From NCBI GenBank assembly GCA_000149265.1, contig CH002809.1:989856-1053855 (forward strand): a stretch of DNA of 64,000 nt, written 5' to 3'. How positions within the stretch are numbered: position 1 is the stretch's first letter; every line of letters begins with the position of its first letter. The stretch is from Ciona savignyi (Eukaryota; Chordata; Ascidiacea; Phlebobranchia; Cionidae). Below, piece after piece: positions 22,401-32,280 of this stretch. Under the pieces are notes generated by a model. The model searched no databases. It was not told the origin of the DNA and saw only the letters and a list, made by a program, of their open reading frames with translations. A program made the position numbers and the translations under genes.

Positions 22401-25079
22401 TCCGCTTAGATTGCTATGAAAAGTAATTCTAACCCTGTCCCAAACACTAATCTCAACCCCAGAACTAACTTTAACCCCAACCCTAACATTAATATCATAG
22501 CTTTTGTATAAATTACGAAGTATAGTAAGCGATCCAAGTGCTCCAAGCGATCCAAGCGCTTCAAGCGATCCAAGCGCTCCAAGCGATCATATAGTATTTA
22601 GAGGTACCACAACTTGTTAACCTACATGTGGACAAGGAGTTGCAGTTATCACTGGCAGAGCAAGGATAAAAACAAGTGGTGGTATCCGCAGAAGATGAAA
22701 TTGTTGAATAACTAGTTGTACAATCTGGCCCAGTCGGGATAGTAGTGGTGGTGGTGTCGTAATCTGTTGCAGGATCAGCGCAGCCTCTTTCAACCCCGGA
22801 CACCTGGCCTGAAAATGGCGCCGTCATTACTAACTTAGTTAGTTTAGTTTATTAACTTTTTGCCCTAGTATTTAAAAATGGCAGGCGAAATAAAATAACG
22901 ACACAGGAACGGGAAAAAACGACAAAACAAACAGTCGTTAAAACACGTCATTGAAAAAAATAATAAATTAATAAATACAGCGGACGCGGCCGCCAAACCA
23001 AGGCGAAAGAACAATAATGTACAAATAAAATTTAATTAAAACCAAACGATATAAAGCCCTGAAGAAGAGTCCTAAATAACTGTACTAAAATAACTTGTGG
23101 TTTCACCAAATAATTTGTGTATATTTATAATACATACTGTACCTTACCCAAATATATTGATTTGTATGATATTATGTTACAAATTCGACAGTTATCGCAG
23201 AGTAAATCGTAACAGTACCCCGCGAATACATAAGCGAGTGTTATGACACGGTAACGGTTATGGAGTATCCAGCCAGACTTGGACAACTATAGATAATTCT
23301 AGTTTTCTAATTAGACTAATTAGAGAGAAATGTCGGTAATCTAATTCGAATCTAATTTGTGAAATGTTGTTATGCTCTAATTTTAATTCTAATCTAGTTT
23401 TCAGTTTTCCCAAAAATGCTACTTTGTCCAACGACGTTTTTGAGCAAGTGTTACAAGATATCCCTTGTGCAGGGAAAACCAGTGCCAAGCCATCATCACA
23501 TTGCTTGCATCGTATAGTCATAGTAATTGTTGTTAATGAATAGTAGCCATAGTGACATAGTAGCTTGCAGGCTTATAGTCAGTTACGATATACTGCAGGC
23601 TGAGGCTGGCAGCGTGGGTTCCAACTGAACAACTGAACCCCTTATAACTGACGATTCATACTAAAAAATCGAATTAAATGTCTACTTATTAGAATGTAGG
23701 CCTACCCCTTTTAGCAGAATATACGTATAGACTACAAAATGTAGTGCTCATGACAAACATTTTATTTAAAATCGCGTGTAATTATGACATCTCAATTACA
23801 CGCAACACAGAGGGTCTTAAAAATGTCGACACTCACAGAACCCCAGAACTGCCGAGAAAAGATAAATTTGCTCTCTTCACGATTTAAACCATATGGCTAG
23901 TGATTTATTTAGTCACTATATAATTAATATTCCTTTAGATGCCCTTTTGAACATTAAAAAAATACTATACCGAGTAGCTAGAGAAGAATGCCAAAAATCA
24001 TCATAAAACATTGTAGTGGGTTCAGTATGTTATGTCGTTCAGTTGCAAAGGGGTTCATAGTTAAAATTGATTTAGAGGTGTAGGGGTTCAGCTGTAGGGG
24101 TTTAGTTGTAAAGGGGTTCAGCTGTAGGGGTTTAGTTGTAAAGGGGTTCAGTTGTAAAGGGGTTTAGTAGTAAAGGGGTTCAGTTGTAAAGGGTTCAGTT
24201 GACTGGTGACCAGCAACGTGGCAATTAGTGATATTGCATTTCGTTTAGTGATTTTGAGAGAAGTTTTAGTGATGTTTGAGAAAGGAAAGTCAAGGTCGGA
24301 AATGAGTTTTTCGACTGTCGCAGATTTAGAACGAAATTGAGGTTAAAACATTTGTTTTGTAAAAAACAAGTTTTTGCGAATTCAGTAATTTTAATTCTAA
24401 TCTATTTTGTGAAAAACTGTGTATCTCTAATTTTAATTCTAATCTAATTATGAAAAACTGTAAGGCTCTAATTTTAATTCTAATCTAATTTTAAAATGCC
24501 GAAAAATTTATAGTTGTCCAAGTCTGTATCCAGCTCCTTACGTCAAGTTACCAGAGCGGAACCCATTTATTCAATGGAATTAGGCCATGTCCGCCAAGTG
24601 CCTTGCCCTACGACTAAAAAGTTGGTCGAGCCCTAAGATATTATATTTTATTGATTAAGTTTAATAATAGTCGGGTACTAAGATATTATATTCAATTGAT
24701 TAAGTTTAATAATAGTCGGGTACTAAGATATTATATTCAATTGATTAAGTTTAATAATTGTCGGGCACTAAGGTAATATATATAATTTATTAAGTTTAAA
24801 TAAGTATATGTGATTTTCGTGCTTACCGTCTCTGATAGTAAACGTCGCTAAGCAGTACGTTTGGGGAGCAACGCAAACTGTTGTCGGCGTCATAATTGCG
24901 TTATTGTAGCAATCATTGTTTTCAGTAGATAAAGTGGTCCATGCACCTTGAGAGCAGCTCCGACAATTCAAACCTGTAATAATCCAAATCATACAAAATA
25001 CGTCGAAAAATATATATATAGTCAAATTACCTTCAGTTGAAGAGGTAACCACCGCCAGTAGTAAAAGAAGTTGCAACAT
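19489..25079 (-). CDS. Secreted/GPI-anchored protein with four Ly6/uPAR (LU) domains and one EGF domain
   Basis: Ten minus-strand exons give a complete 507-codon frame: 25079-25031, 24973-24827, 22808-22626, 22047-21919, 21521-21372, 21311-21150, 21084-20905, 20616-20461, 20273-20124 and 19703-19489. All nine introns are phase 1. Exon 1 encodes a signal peptide (MLQLLLLLAVVTSS). Exons 2+3, 5+6, 7+8 and 9+10 each encode one LU domain. In every case the first exon has 5 cysteines opening with Cys-x2-Cys (NCRSC, SCVQC, YCVVC, LCAQC) and the second has 5 cysteines ending in a Cys-Asn pair (DNCNS, NGCNT, DGCNT, TGCNQ). Exon 4 is a six-cysteine EGF module (CVCNAGFSGNEC). After the last CN the protein ends in a hydrophobic tail (DLFACFICYIFIT, stop), as expected of a GPI-attachment signal. 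LU proteins act as cell-surface receptors, adhesion proteins or enzyme regulators; the ligand here is unknown. It is likely displayed outside the cell. The four-LU plus EGF order is not one I recall in a vertebrate protein. Confidence 0.88.
19810..20050 (-). repeat. Diverged SINE-A copy
   Basis: Old minus-oriented copy in the intron between LU exons 9 and 10: ATGAATGGGAACACA, TATTGCAGTGTGTTGTATAT and TGCCTGCCCAAGGAGACA follow the family order with many changes. Confidence 0.7.
20300..20415 (-). repeat. SINE-B copy with target duplication
   Basis: TTTACCGAGCCAAGTTTCGA starts it and GTTAACCATTTGGCCACACG ends it. GTATCGATTTTTTT is present on both sides (from about 20292 and from 20416), which looks like the target-site duplication left by insertion into the LU/EGF gene intron. 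Confidence 0.9.
20652..20878. repeat. MITE family E copy
   Basis: Inverted ends: AAAAGGAGGGAAAACTAGAA and GGAAGGAAACTGCACACT at the left mirror AGTGTGCAGTTTCCATCC and CTTCTTTTAGTGTTACTT at the right. The interior carries GTTTTAAACATAATGTTGGA. It sits in the intron between LU exons 7 and 8. Confidence 0.85.
22357..22611. repeat. MITE family F copy
   Basis: Inverted ends: TACTACAGGATCGCTT at the left and AAGCGATCATATAGTATTTA at the right. The interior CCCTGTCCCAAACACTAATC is shared with 58912-59094. The right end carries a short array of TCCAAGCGC-type units. It stops about 14 bases before the donor of LU/EGF exon 3. Confidence 0.85.
22836..22985. repeat. Element C copy
   Basis: AGTTTAGTTTATTAAC, GAACGGGAAAAAACGAC and CGTTAAAACACGTCATT give the family order. 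It lies in intron 2 of the LU/EGF gene. Confidence 0.85.
23270..24530. mobile_element. Inverted-end element of about 1.25 kb
   Basis: AGACTTGGACAACTATA at 23273-23289 reappears inverted as TATAGTTGTCCAAGTCT near 24508-24524. Both sides carry AT-rich repeats around CTCTAATTTTAATTCTAATC. I found no transposase frame, so it would be non-autonomous. It contains element H (23616-24211) and fills most of LU/EGF intron 2. Confidence 0.65.
23616..24211. mobile_element. Element H, foldback hAT-like, copy 1
   Basis: It begins GGGTTCCAACTGAAC and ends GTTGACTGGTGACC, nearly inverted to each other. The right arm holds a tandem array of GTAAAGGGGTTCAGTT units (about 24060-24200); the left arm has the inverse AACTGAACCCCTTATAACTG. 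The flanking 8-mers GGCAGCGT and AGCAACGT agree at 6 of 8 positions, consistent with a decayed 8-bp target duplication. A clearer copy is at 53168-53528. Confidence 0.65.
24536..24612 (-). repeat. SINE-A fragment
   Basis: Short internal piece: GTTACCAGAGCGGAACCCAT, AGGCCATGTCCGCCAAGTGC and CTTGCCC follow the family body with part of it deleted. Confidence 0.65.
24632..24790. repeat. 45-bp tandem repeat, about 3.5 copies
   Basis: The unit includes CTAAGATATTATATTCAATT, GATTAAGTTTAATAATAGTC and GGGTA. It ends about 35 bases before the donor of LU/EGF exon 2. Confidence 0.9.
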
Positions 25080-25494
25080 TTTTACTTTAAAAACCTGTTG
25101 ACACTTCTTAACTTACAAAGTCTACGAATTAGCTGATTCTACACTCTTAGCTGCAAATTTATCACAAAATGAAAATACAGGTAAAATCGAAACTGCTTTA
25201 TAGTTCTAACTTACGCATGAAAACAATACAAAATCCGCATATACAGGAACATACGGTTCTCCTTGCGCTTACTTTATTTCTCTATATAGGTTTGAATGGC
25301 GCGTGGTTCTCATATTACCCAACCCTATTAAGAATTACCGGTAAAACCCTGCCAAATATAGAACAATGGAAACTTTAGAAAAGCAATGCCTAGCCGATCC
25401 GCCATTTTAAGGGTTTTTTTCATATGGGTTTTATTTAGTAGCCCGCTTAAAGTGGCTGACGATGTATGGGTATAGTAAGAGTGATATCTTTATT

Positions 25495-25594
25495 NNNNNN
25501 NNNNNNNNNNNNNNNNNNNNNNNNNNNNNNNNNNNNNNNNNNNNNNNNNNNNNNNNNNNNNNNNNNNNNNNNNNNNNNNNNNNNNNNNNNNNNN
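25495..25594. other. Assembly gap (100 N)
   Basis: A run of exactly 100 N, a conventional placeholder for a gap of unknown size. Confidence 0.99.
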
Positions 25595-26064
25595 TTTGCT
25601 GACTTAGTTCTTGTGTGCTATTTTTGTAATACTGATATGCGTGGGGTTTTATAGCCTTTGCATTAATGCTTTATGCGGATGCGCCGTGTATTCGCTAATG
25701 CCTTGGGTATGCTCTGTACACGTATCCTTTTTGCAAGCAAAAACTAATAATGGGTTTTGAGTTACCAAATCGAACTTGTTATCAATACAAACGAATCATT
25801 ATTTTGAAATTTTGTTTTTAGTGTAAACAGTTAGCTCAATAACCTATGCACATAACTGTAAGATGTGATATTAGTAGAACAAGAAATCGGATCACGACAA
25901 CAAAGTAAAAGCTTTTATGGACGCAATAAAACTACGCAAATTTACCGAAACCCAAAACAATTTCACCGTTAAGGAATACCCAGATCCTCGATTATGTGAA
26001 AACAAAGAAATAAACCAGACCCACAAGACATGCGCTCCCTTTAAGCAAAATTCGGCAAGTGGAC

Positions 26065-26176
26065 GATAGGATAGGATGAAGTGCCTTGCCCAATCTCACA
26101 ACTGACTAGCTAGCGAACAGTTTTGAACCTGAAAACCTACGGCTAAATGCGACGCACTTAACCACTAGACTAATTT
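26065..26176 (-). repeat. SINE-A deletion derivative
   Basis: The tail motif GATAGGATAGGAT is joined directly to GAAGTGCCTTGCCC and the tRNA-like head (CTAGCTAGCGAACAG; GACGCACTTAACCACTAGAC). The middle of the element is missing. Confidence 0.8.
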
Positions 26177-27390
26177 GTGGAGAAATGTGTTGGGGACTGT
26201 GTGGAAAACCACTTTGCTGGCTTTGATAGCACGTCTTTTACAGCAGTCGCAATAGGAAACAGTTTTGCTTGACGCGTTTTACTCAATTCGATCTTTTTTT
26301 AGTTTTTACGTCCCAATAATGCCACGCCCCACGAACAATTCTATATTCAACAACAGGCGAATCTATTTTTTCATGAATGACAAAATGTATATTTAATGTC
26401 GATTTTTTTAGGACTGAACAAGAGCGCGCCGCTCTCGGATGAGGTTTTACTGTTTAATATCAATCCAACCTATATGCATCATATGTTCGGTTCCCGAATG
26501 GCGTGGCAATTTTTTCGCCTTACGAAATCGCACCCTGCCCACAGGATCCTGTTCGCAACGTCACGGCTGATGACGTCACCGAGCTTACTTCAGAAATTTG
26601 AACCCTTACCTAATTTAAGAAATAAATTCATAACTTTTTAATTCTAATAATACCTATAATAAACTTTTTAATGTTAGTGCGCCTACTAACCTCAATTACT
26701 ACAGCTGATTTTGAATATAGACTACTGTTAGACGCTCTGCTCGCTTACTCTCTATACCAAGAACAAAAAAATTAAAAATGGACATACATATCATACACTA
26801 TTGTTAGCACGTGTATAAACTACCTGTATAGCCTAAACTAATACAAATGGAAATAGAATCTCAAGATAAATAAAATTATTACATTTCGCACTTTATCACA
26901 AATTTAATAAAATTAATACATTTCGCACTTTATTACCCATATATATAACAAACTCGGTACCTATTTCCTTCTTATAAAGCATGACATAATTATGACACAC
27001 CCCTGACATACAGATACAGTGCACACCCCTAGGTATAGCACAGATACAGGCCTTATCACCCCTGCGCTTAAAGGGTCCATTTGCTTAGAAATAAGTTTGA
27101 ATTCAACTATCTTATATTCGCGATCTTTTTATACATTATATTATTTAAAGGCGAGTAACATCATCTCGCAAAATTGCCCAGTCTTTCTATAATAATAGCC
27201 ACATAGGTCCATACGCTTCTAATTCTTGGCGGGCACTGCCACCATCCTTTGACAGTACGTAAAATACAGTGCTAGACGGAGCGCGTAAGCAACAAAAACA
27301 TAACTAAACGCCTCGTTGGTTTAATATGGTCGAGCGCGCATTGCCAACCGATATGGCAAGGATACCAGGTGTCGAATTAAGCCGGGTTGA

Positions 27391-27684
27391 TGTCCGTCGG
27401 TTAGTCTGGTGGTTAAGTACGTCGCCTTTCAGTAGAAAGGTTGCAGGTGCGAAACTGGTCGCTAGCTAGTCGGTTGTGTCCTTGGGCAAGGCACTTTACA
27501 GACATTGCCTAAACCCAGCGGATTAATGGGTTCTACCAAATTAAAGGAACGTGTCTATCATATACAACACACTGAAATAGCTCCGGTAACCCAACGGTGG
27601 GGGCGAGGTGATCTTTCGATTGCTAGCGTGTTAACCCTCTTGGTTTTCCCATTCACGGTGATAAACATGAATATCCTCCTAATC
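27391..27684 (+). repeat. SINE-A, full-length plus-oriented copy
   Basis: This copy shows the structure well. Head GTTAGTCTGGTGGTTAAGTA (box-A-like) and GGTTGCAGGTGCGAAACTGG (box-B-like) are followed by the body TTGGGCAAGGCACTTTACAG and the tail ATAAACATGAATATCCTCC. A tRNA-derived polymerase III promoter is the natural reading. Confidence 0.9.
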
Positions 27685-27761
27685 CAACAGCTTACATTTA
27701 TTTATACGCTAGTCTAAAGACTCCAAATAATTAGAGGCAGAAAGCTTTGTTTTTTTCGTTG

Positions 27762-27767
27762 TTTATT
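27762..27767 (-). promoter_or_regulatory. Probable poly(A) signal of MNAT1
   Basis: AATAAA on the minus strand, about 86 bases after the MNAT1 stop codon. Confidence 0.5.
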
Positions 27768-27852
27768 ATGAAATTGCAGCCTGCATTGAATAGTTACTTG
27801 TGTGAGATAGTTAAAATGGTAGAGTGAAAATAACAGTGTGGACGAGAGGAAA

Positions 27853-30845
27853 CTACATAACATGCGAAGCCAAACTTGCTGAATTAAAAAACAATCCACT
27901 AAAAGCTTCGTTCAGTGCTTTTTTACACGTCAGCAAACTGCTGTAGCCACCGCCCACGTCCCGCGAAGTCGCTTCCCGGACATGGTCCATGTAGCCGAAG
28001 TTAAGTAAATGTTGCTTGTTGGGGACGTCTGGTCCGGTCAAATCAACCACGATGGGCCGGAACTCGTACGCTTCGCTTGGCGTCTCGTCTATCGGAGGTG
28101 CAACCGACCCAGCAGTTGCCAACGAACCTGCCATGTTGAATCCGCCAACGGCGATCCGTTCCTGCACTGTTTCTTGCACGATTCGAGATTGTTCTTCGTT
28201 CAGCTTCAATCGCTTGTGTTTCTCTAATACCTATAAAAAGGATTATTAGGTTAAAATGAAACATAATAAAAATTATAAACACACTGCAATATCTTCAGTA
28301 ACCCCAAGGTGGGCGTGAGGTAATCGAATGATGGTCCAGCATTTAGTGGACACCCGTGAACCCAGGTAATTAATGGGTTACACTAGAAACAGAGTCCTAT
28401 TGTTATGTCCGACCGGTTAGTCTGGCAGTCAAGTGCATCGCCTTTCAATCGAAATGTTGCAGGTGCAAAACTGGTCGCTAGCTAGTCGGTTTTGTCCTTG
28501 GGCAAGGCATTTTACGGATATTGCCTAAACCCCGTGGATTAATGGGTTCTACCAAATTAAAGGAACGTGTCTATCATGCACAATAGCTCCGGTAACCCGA
28601 CGATGGGCGCGAGGTAATCTGACGATTGTCCGTGTGTTAACTCCCTTGGTTTTTCCATTCACAGGGATAAACATGAATATCCTATCTATATTAGACCTTC
28701 ATAACTAAACTGTTTTCCCATCCATAAGTAATAATCAAGATACCTCATGGGAAGACATGCTGGTGTTGGTAGAAAGATCGTTGATGAGCTCCTCGTGGTT
28801 TCTCTTTCGCGTTGATTCATTTTCCTGGTCGATCTGACCCTGCACGATGGCTCGGACTTGTTTCTCTCTCTCCTCCCTCTCCAACTCTTCCTTGAACATT
28901 GATCGTTGCTGATGAAGAAAAGCTTGGTTCTTCCGGATAAGCGACTCGTTGTCTTGCCTTGTTTTTTAAAAGTTTAGTTTAGTTTATTCATTTTTTGCCC
29001 AGTTTTTAAAAATGGCAAACGAATATAATCTTGACAGAGGAACGGGAAAAGACGGCAAAACGAACTGTCGTTAAAACACGTCATTAAAAAAGGATATGAT
29101 TTAATAAATATAGCGGATGATATTTGATACTATTTACTCTAGTTTTTGGCTATAAACCAAATTACATTTAAGTAAATATTACGTGTTAAGTGTTAGACCT
29201 CTGCCTCGCATGACTACATTGCAAGCCTTGGATCAATAAGAACAAATGGGTTTGTTCTTTGTTGTCCCTAAACGTTGTGGATAAATCTTACGGTAAACAC
29301 AAAACATTTGTAAGTAACTTTTTTAAGTTGCTACTATAGTTAAACCAACAGCTTTGTGCCAAGGTGGATGGATATACTCAGATATGTTAGAAAACTTAGT
29401 CTGGCGGTTAATTGTGTCGCCTTTCAATCGAAAGGTTGTAGGTGCAAAACTGGTCACTAGCTAGACGGTTGTGTCCATGGGCAAGGTACCTTACGGACAT
29501 TGCATGTACCTGTACCCAGCATATTAATAGGTTCTACTTAATTAGTGGAACGTGTCAATCGTACATAACACACTCACACACTGCAATAGCTCCGGTAACC
29601 CGACGGTGGGCGTGAGGTGATCTGATGATTGCCTGTGTGATAACCCCCTTGGTTTTCCCATTCACAGGGATAAAAATGAATATCCTATCCTACGTTTGTA
29701 GATAAACCTATGTATTATACTAAGAACATTCCAGTTTACTTGTATTGAGCCATCCTCTCTCTTGTTTGTTTCTCATTGATTCCACTTTCCAAGTTGAAAA
29801 CAATTTCTTCAATCTCCTCGAGATAATCGTTAAAGTCGTCCAAATTGGAGAAGTCAGATTCCAGTTTATTGTAAATTTTCAAAACTGCTTTCCGAATATC
29901 AACCTCTTTGTCCACCTCTGCGAAGCAATGTAATGTTCACCCTGATTTTACAAAAATGCCACTTATTGTCCGTACAGTTTATAGCATCAGTGATTCGACA
30001 AATCGAATAACCAGCTCTACTGTAGTTTTGCCGTTTTATACGGTCTCCTTATTTGAAATAATTGTTATATTTTTCTTTATTGTAACGAAGGAGCAAAAAA
30101 ATAAACTAAACTCTAACACCACAAAACAACTGTGTTTAGGCCTTAGGGTCAACATAACAATAGTTTAGTATTTAAACTTGCTTACAACTTACAAATAAAC
30201 AATGTTTTTTATAGCAAAGAGCAATATAGAAAAACTTATACAGAAGAGAATGGTAGAGATTATCTTGATTTATCTATTGTAGTGGGAACAACAAAGGGGG
30301 TTGAAACAGTGAGACTGCCAGAACTATTGCAGTGTAGTATAATAGCAAATAAAGCCGTTATTTTAGTTTTTAAAAATTCCTAAGTGTTAACAGTTTCCAT
30401 TTCTGTTAACTGTCCCAGTGTCTGATAACTGTCCCATGGTTGTTAACTATGACAGTTTCCGTTAACTGTTCCATGGTGAGAGCAACTGTTTTTGCTCTCG
30501 TCAGCTTTGAGTTAGTTGTGCTATTAGTTGAGATTTTTAAAACATTGACCATTAGAGTGCAAGTTTTTCTTTGGTAAGCTCTGCACCATAACTTACAATA
30601 CATAGAATATACAACACAATAAATGACCAAACATAACTCCACTCACTCGTATCTTCAAACATTTGGATCCGGAAGCCATTTTTCCTCAGCGTTCGTCCGC
30701 AGTCTGGACATGCGCCCGACTCTCGGGTGAAAGTGAGTTCAACGCAAGCTTCACACAATGCGTGGCCGCAGGTGTTAATCAACAATTTTAACGACGGGTT
30801 TCGATATTTAGTCATCCGACATCGCGGACAGGAAAGTTCATCCAT
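27853..30845 (-). CDS. MNAT1: CDK-activating kinase assembly factor MAT1
   Basis: MAT1 holds CDK7 and cyclin H together in the CDK-activating kinase and tethers it to TFIIH in the nucleus. Four minus-strand exons give 322 aa (human about 309): 30845-30647, 29917-29740, 28957-28744 and 28230-27853, with compatible phases. Exon 1 carries the N-terminal C3HC4 RING ([17 protein letters not shown]). Exon 2 reads [20 protein letters not shown] and [12 protein letters not shown], as expected of the helical MAT1 region. Exon 3 is a charged coiled coil. Exon 4 ends in the hydrophobic CDK7/cyclin-H-binding C terminus ([20 protein letters not shown]). The start is the ATG at 30845, giving MDELSCPRC; no in-frame ATG precedes it. 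The acceptor of exon 3 is weak (AAAAAACAAG|G) and lies about 10 bases from an element C insertion. TTC4 lies upstream on the same strand, 240 bases from its stop to this start. Confidence 0.95.
28275..28385 (+). repeat. SINE-A fragment
   Basis: AACACACTGCAATATCTTCA, CCCAAGGTGGGCGTGAGG and a rearranged CCCAGGTAATTAATGGGTT show a scrambled family piece in the last MNAT1 intron. Confidence 0.6.
28408..28684 (+). repeat. SINE-A copy in the last MNAT1 intron
   Basis: Full-length plus-oriented copy from CCGACCGGTTAGTCTGGC to GGGATAAACATGAATATCC. It ends about 55 bases before the donor side of MNAT1 exon 3. Confidence 0.9.
28968..29115. repeat. Element C copy beside MNAT1 exon 3
   Basis: AGTTTAGTTTAGTTTATTC, TTTTTAAAAATGGCAAACG, GAACGGGAAAAGACGGCAAA and GTCGTTAAAACACGTCATT. 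It begins about 10 bases from the exon 3 acceptor, so it supplies most of the sequence where a polypyrimidine tract would be expected. Confidence 0.85.
29392..29693 (+). repeat. SINE-A copy in an MNAT1 intron
   Basis: Plus-oriented copy from AACTTAGTCTGGCGGTTAAT to GGGATAAAAATGAATATCC. It carries a small internal duplication (CACACTCACACACTGC). It ends about 45 bases before the exon 2 donor. Confidence 0.9.
30010..30115. repeat. Short element, shared with 345-448
   Basis: CTACTGTAGTTTTGCCG, ATACGGTCTCCTTATTTGAA, TGTAACGAAGGAGC and AATAAACTAAACT match the order at 345-448. It lies in MNAT1 intron 1. Confidence 0.65.
30260..30345 (-). repeat. Decayed SINE-A fragment
   Basis: GGGAACAACAAAGGGGGTTG and GCCAGAACTATTGCAGTGT keep the minus-oriented order of the family. 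Beyond it, 30400-30480 has a small local repeat of TGTTAACTGTCCCA-type units. Confidence 0.5.
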
Positions 30846-31085
30846 TTTGCAATTTTTCACTTGTAATTAATCTATTTTCCCACAAAAAAACGTCACAAAT
30901 TAGATTTTTATCAGATCTTGAAGTAGAATAAATTGTTGAACATTTTAAAACAAAAGAGCTTGATCAGCAATTTTCATAATGGAACAAAACATTACAATAC
31001 GTTTAAAATAAAAGTCATAAAATAAATTACTGGCAGTGTAGCCGTATATGTCTCAGGTACTGTAACAACCAATTTAACGGTAATA

Positions 31086-32270
31086 TTAACCTTTAAAGTT
31101 ATATTTGTCCAAGAATTGTTGGTAAAACTTAGAAGCATTGGATAGTACAATGAAGGTTGGAGTACCCGCTCGAACCTTATACCCTGGTTGACACAACGCT
31201 GACAATAAATCACTTTCCATTGGAACTTTATAAAGTTTGTTTTCTGTGTCTTCGAAGAATATTACAATGTTATCTAGAGTATAATCATTATTCTCATCCC
31301 ATTCTACCCGTTCTTCAAACATTATCGAAATATGGTCATAAAACGTCGAAGTTTCGTTGAATGCTTGGATGAAATCGGTTGTTTTATATTCGGGGTATGA
31401 AAGCAGAACTGGCCACACGAGGGCACCATCTTGGTCGATGTGAACCTTATTAGTGATATTTGGTCCGTGAACCTCAAGAGCTGTCAATACCAGCTGATCT
31501 TGCACGTCACTTTCATCATCTTCACTTAGATCGTCATTTTCCACAACAAGTTGAATATTTCTGGATTTAATAGCAGCAAGAAGGGCCTGGTTTTCCTTGT
31601 TTTTTCGTTCTTTCGCAAGTGCGATTTTCCGTTGGTCACGCTCCTTTATTTTAATCTGCTTTACCGAATCGTTCAAGATTTCTATGGCGGCTTTTTCGTT
31701 TTTCTCCAAACTCAAAATGATATTACACCACTTTACAGCATCCTCATAACGATGTAGAGCGACACAGCACTGCGCACAACGCATCAGCGATTTTACACGA
31801 TTTGGGTCCAACTTCACCGCTTGCATTGCATCTAGCAATGCGGATCTGTGGTTCTTCAGGTGAAAGTTAGAAGCAGCGCGATTGGTGTACAATATATTAA
31901 GCAGTTCCTTGTCATTGCACTTTGTTTTTATGGCCTCTGTGTAAGCAGCGCACGCGAATTTGTACTTTTTATGCTTGAACTGGAAGTTGCCGTCCTGTTT
32001 AAGAGCAATAGCTTTATCATACGGGGTATCATCAGGGTCGTATTTTAAATCTTGTAATCCTTTTAACAGAGGGTTGTTATCAATCTCTTCTTGTGTGGGC
32101 TGGTCATTAAGAAAAGCTGGATGATATGACAAAATGTCCGTGTCATCAACATACTTGAAATCCTGATTTTTTTCCTTTAACTCCGCAATGTACTTCTCGG
32201 TTTCCTTATTCAAATTTTCAATCAAAACCTGTCGTTCAGCATCGCTCATTGTCGCATTTAATTCCGCCAT
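31086..32270 (-). CDS. TTC4: Tetratricopeptide repeat protein 4 (HSP90/HSP70 co-chaperone)
   Basis: TTC4 and its yeast relative Cns1 bind HSP90/HSP70 through a TPR domain and assist client folding in the cytosol and nucleus. One uninterrupted 394-aa frame covers the family's full length (human about 387). The N-terminal part contains HPAFL. TPR units run at about residues 85-195 (AIALKQDGNFQFKHKKYKFA; LLNILYTNRAASNFHLKNHR; RVKSLMRCAQCCVALHRYED). A charged helix follows (KIKERDQRKIALAKERK), and the C-terminal wheel-like domain includes WPVLLSYPEYKTTDFIQAF. The start is the ATG at 32270; a second ATG (MSDAER) is seven codons in. TTCAAG ends four bases before the first ATG, like a 3' splice site, so the mRNA may be trans-spliced or have a 5' UTR intron. 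MNAT1 follows 240 bases downstream on the same strand. Confidence 0.95.
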   Translation of the reverse strand: MAELNATMSDAERQVLIENLNKETEKYIAELKEKNQDFKYVDDTDILSYHPAFLNDQPTQEEIDNNPLLKGLQDLKYDPDDTPYDKAIALKQDGNFQFKHKKYKFACAAYTEAIKTKCNDKELLNILYTNRAASNFHLKNHRSALLDAMQAVKLDPNRVKSLMRCAQCCVALHRYEDAVKWCNIILSLEKNEKAAIEILNDSVKQIKIKERDQRKIALAKERKNKENQALLAAIKSRNIQLVVENDDLSEDDESDVQDQLVLTALEVHGPNITNKVHIDQDGALVWPVLLSYPEYKTTDFIQAFNETSTFYDHISIMFEERVEWDENNDYTLDNIVIFFEDTENKLYKVPMESDLLSALCQPGYKVRAGTPTFIVLSNASKFYQQFLDKYNFKG

Positions 32271-32280
32271 AGTTCTTGAA

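Larger units (their letters stand above)
25080..27390. other. Intergenic spacer with assembly gap
   Basis: Spacer between the LU/EGF gene start and the MNAT1 3' side. It holds the gap at 25495-25594 and a deleted SINE-A at 26065-26176. The frame at 26396-26641 has no family resemblance. I see no gene. Confidence 0.5.

Noticed and set aside
23258-23521. Minus-strand frame with CKQCDDG and CNTC motifs, suggesting a zinc finger
   Set aside because: It falls at the end of an inverted-end repeat, stops quickly and has no partner exon. Too weak to call a gene.
27391-27480. Possible tRNA genes at SINE heads
   Set aside because: Box-A- and box-B-like motifs are present, but there is no cloverleaf with paired acceptor stem, and the same head recurs in every SINE copy.
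27505-27717. Frame beginning [16 protein letters not shown], with near copies at several places
   Set aside because: It is the translated body of SINE-A, which gives the same peptide wherever the family inserts.
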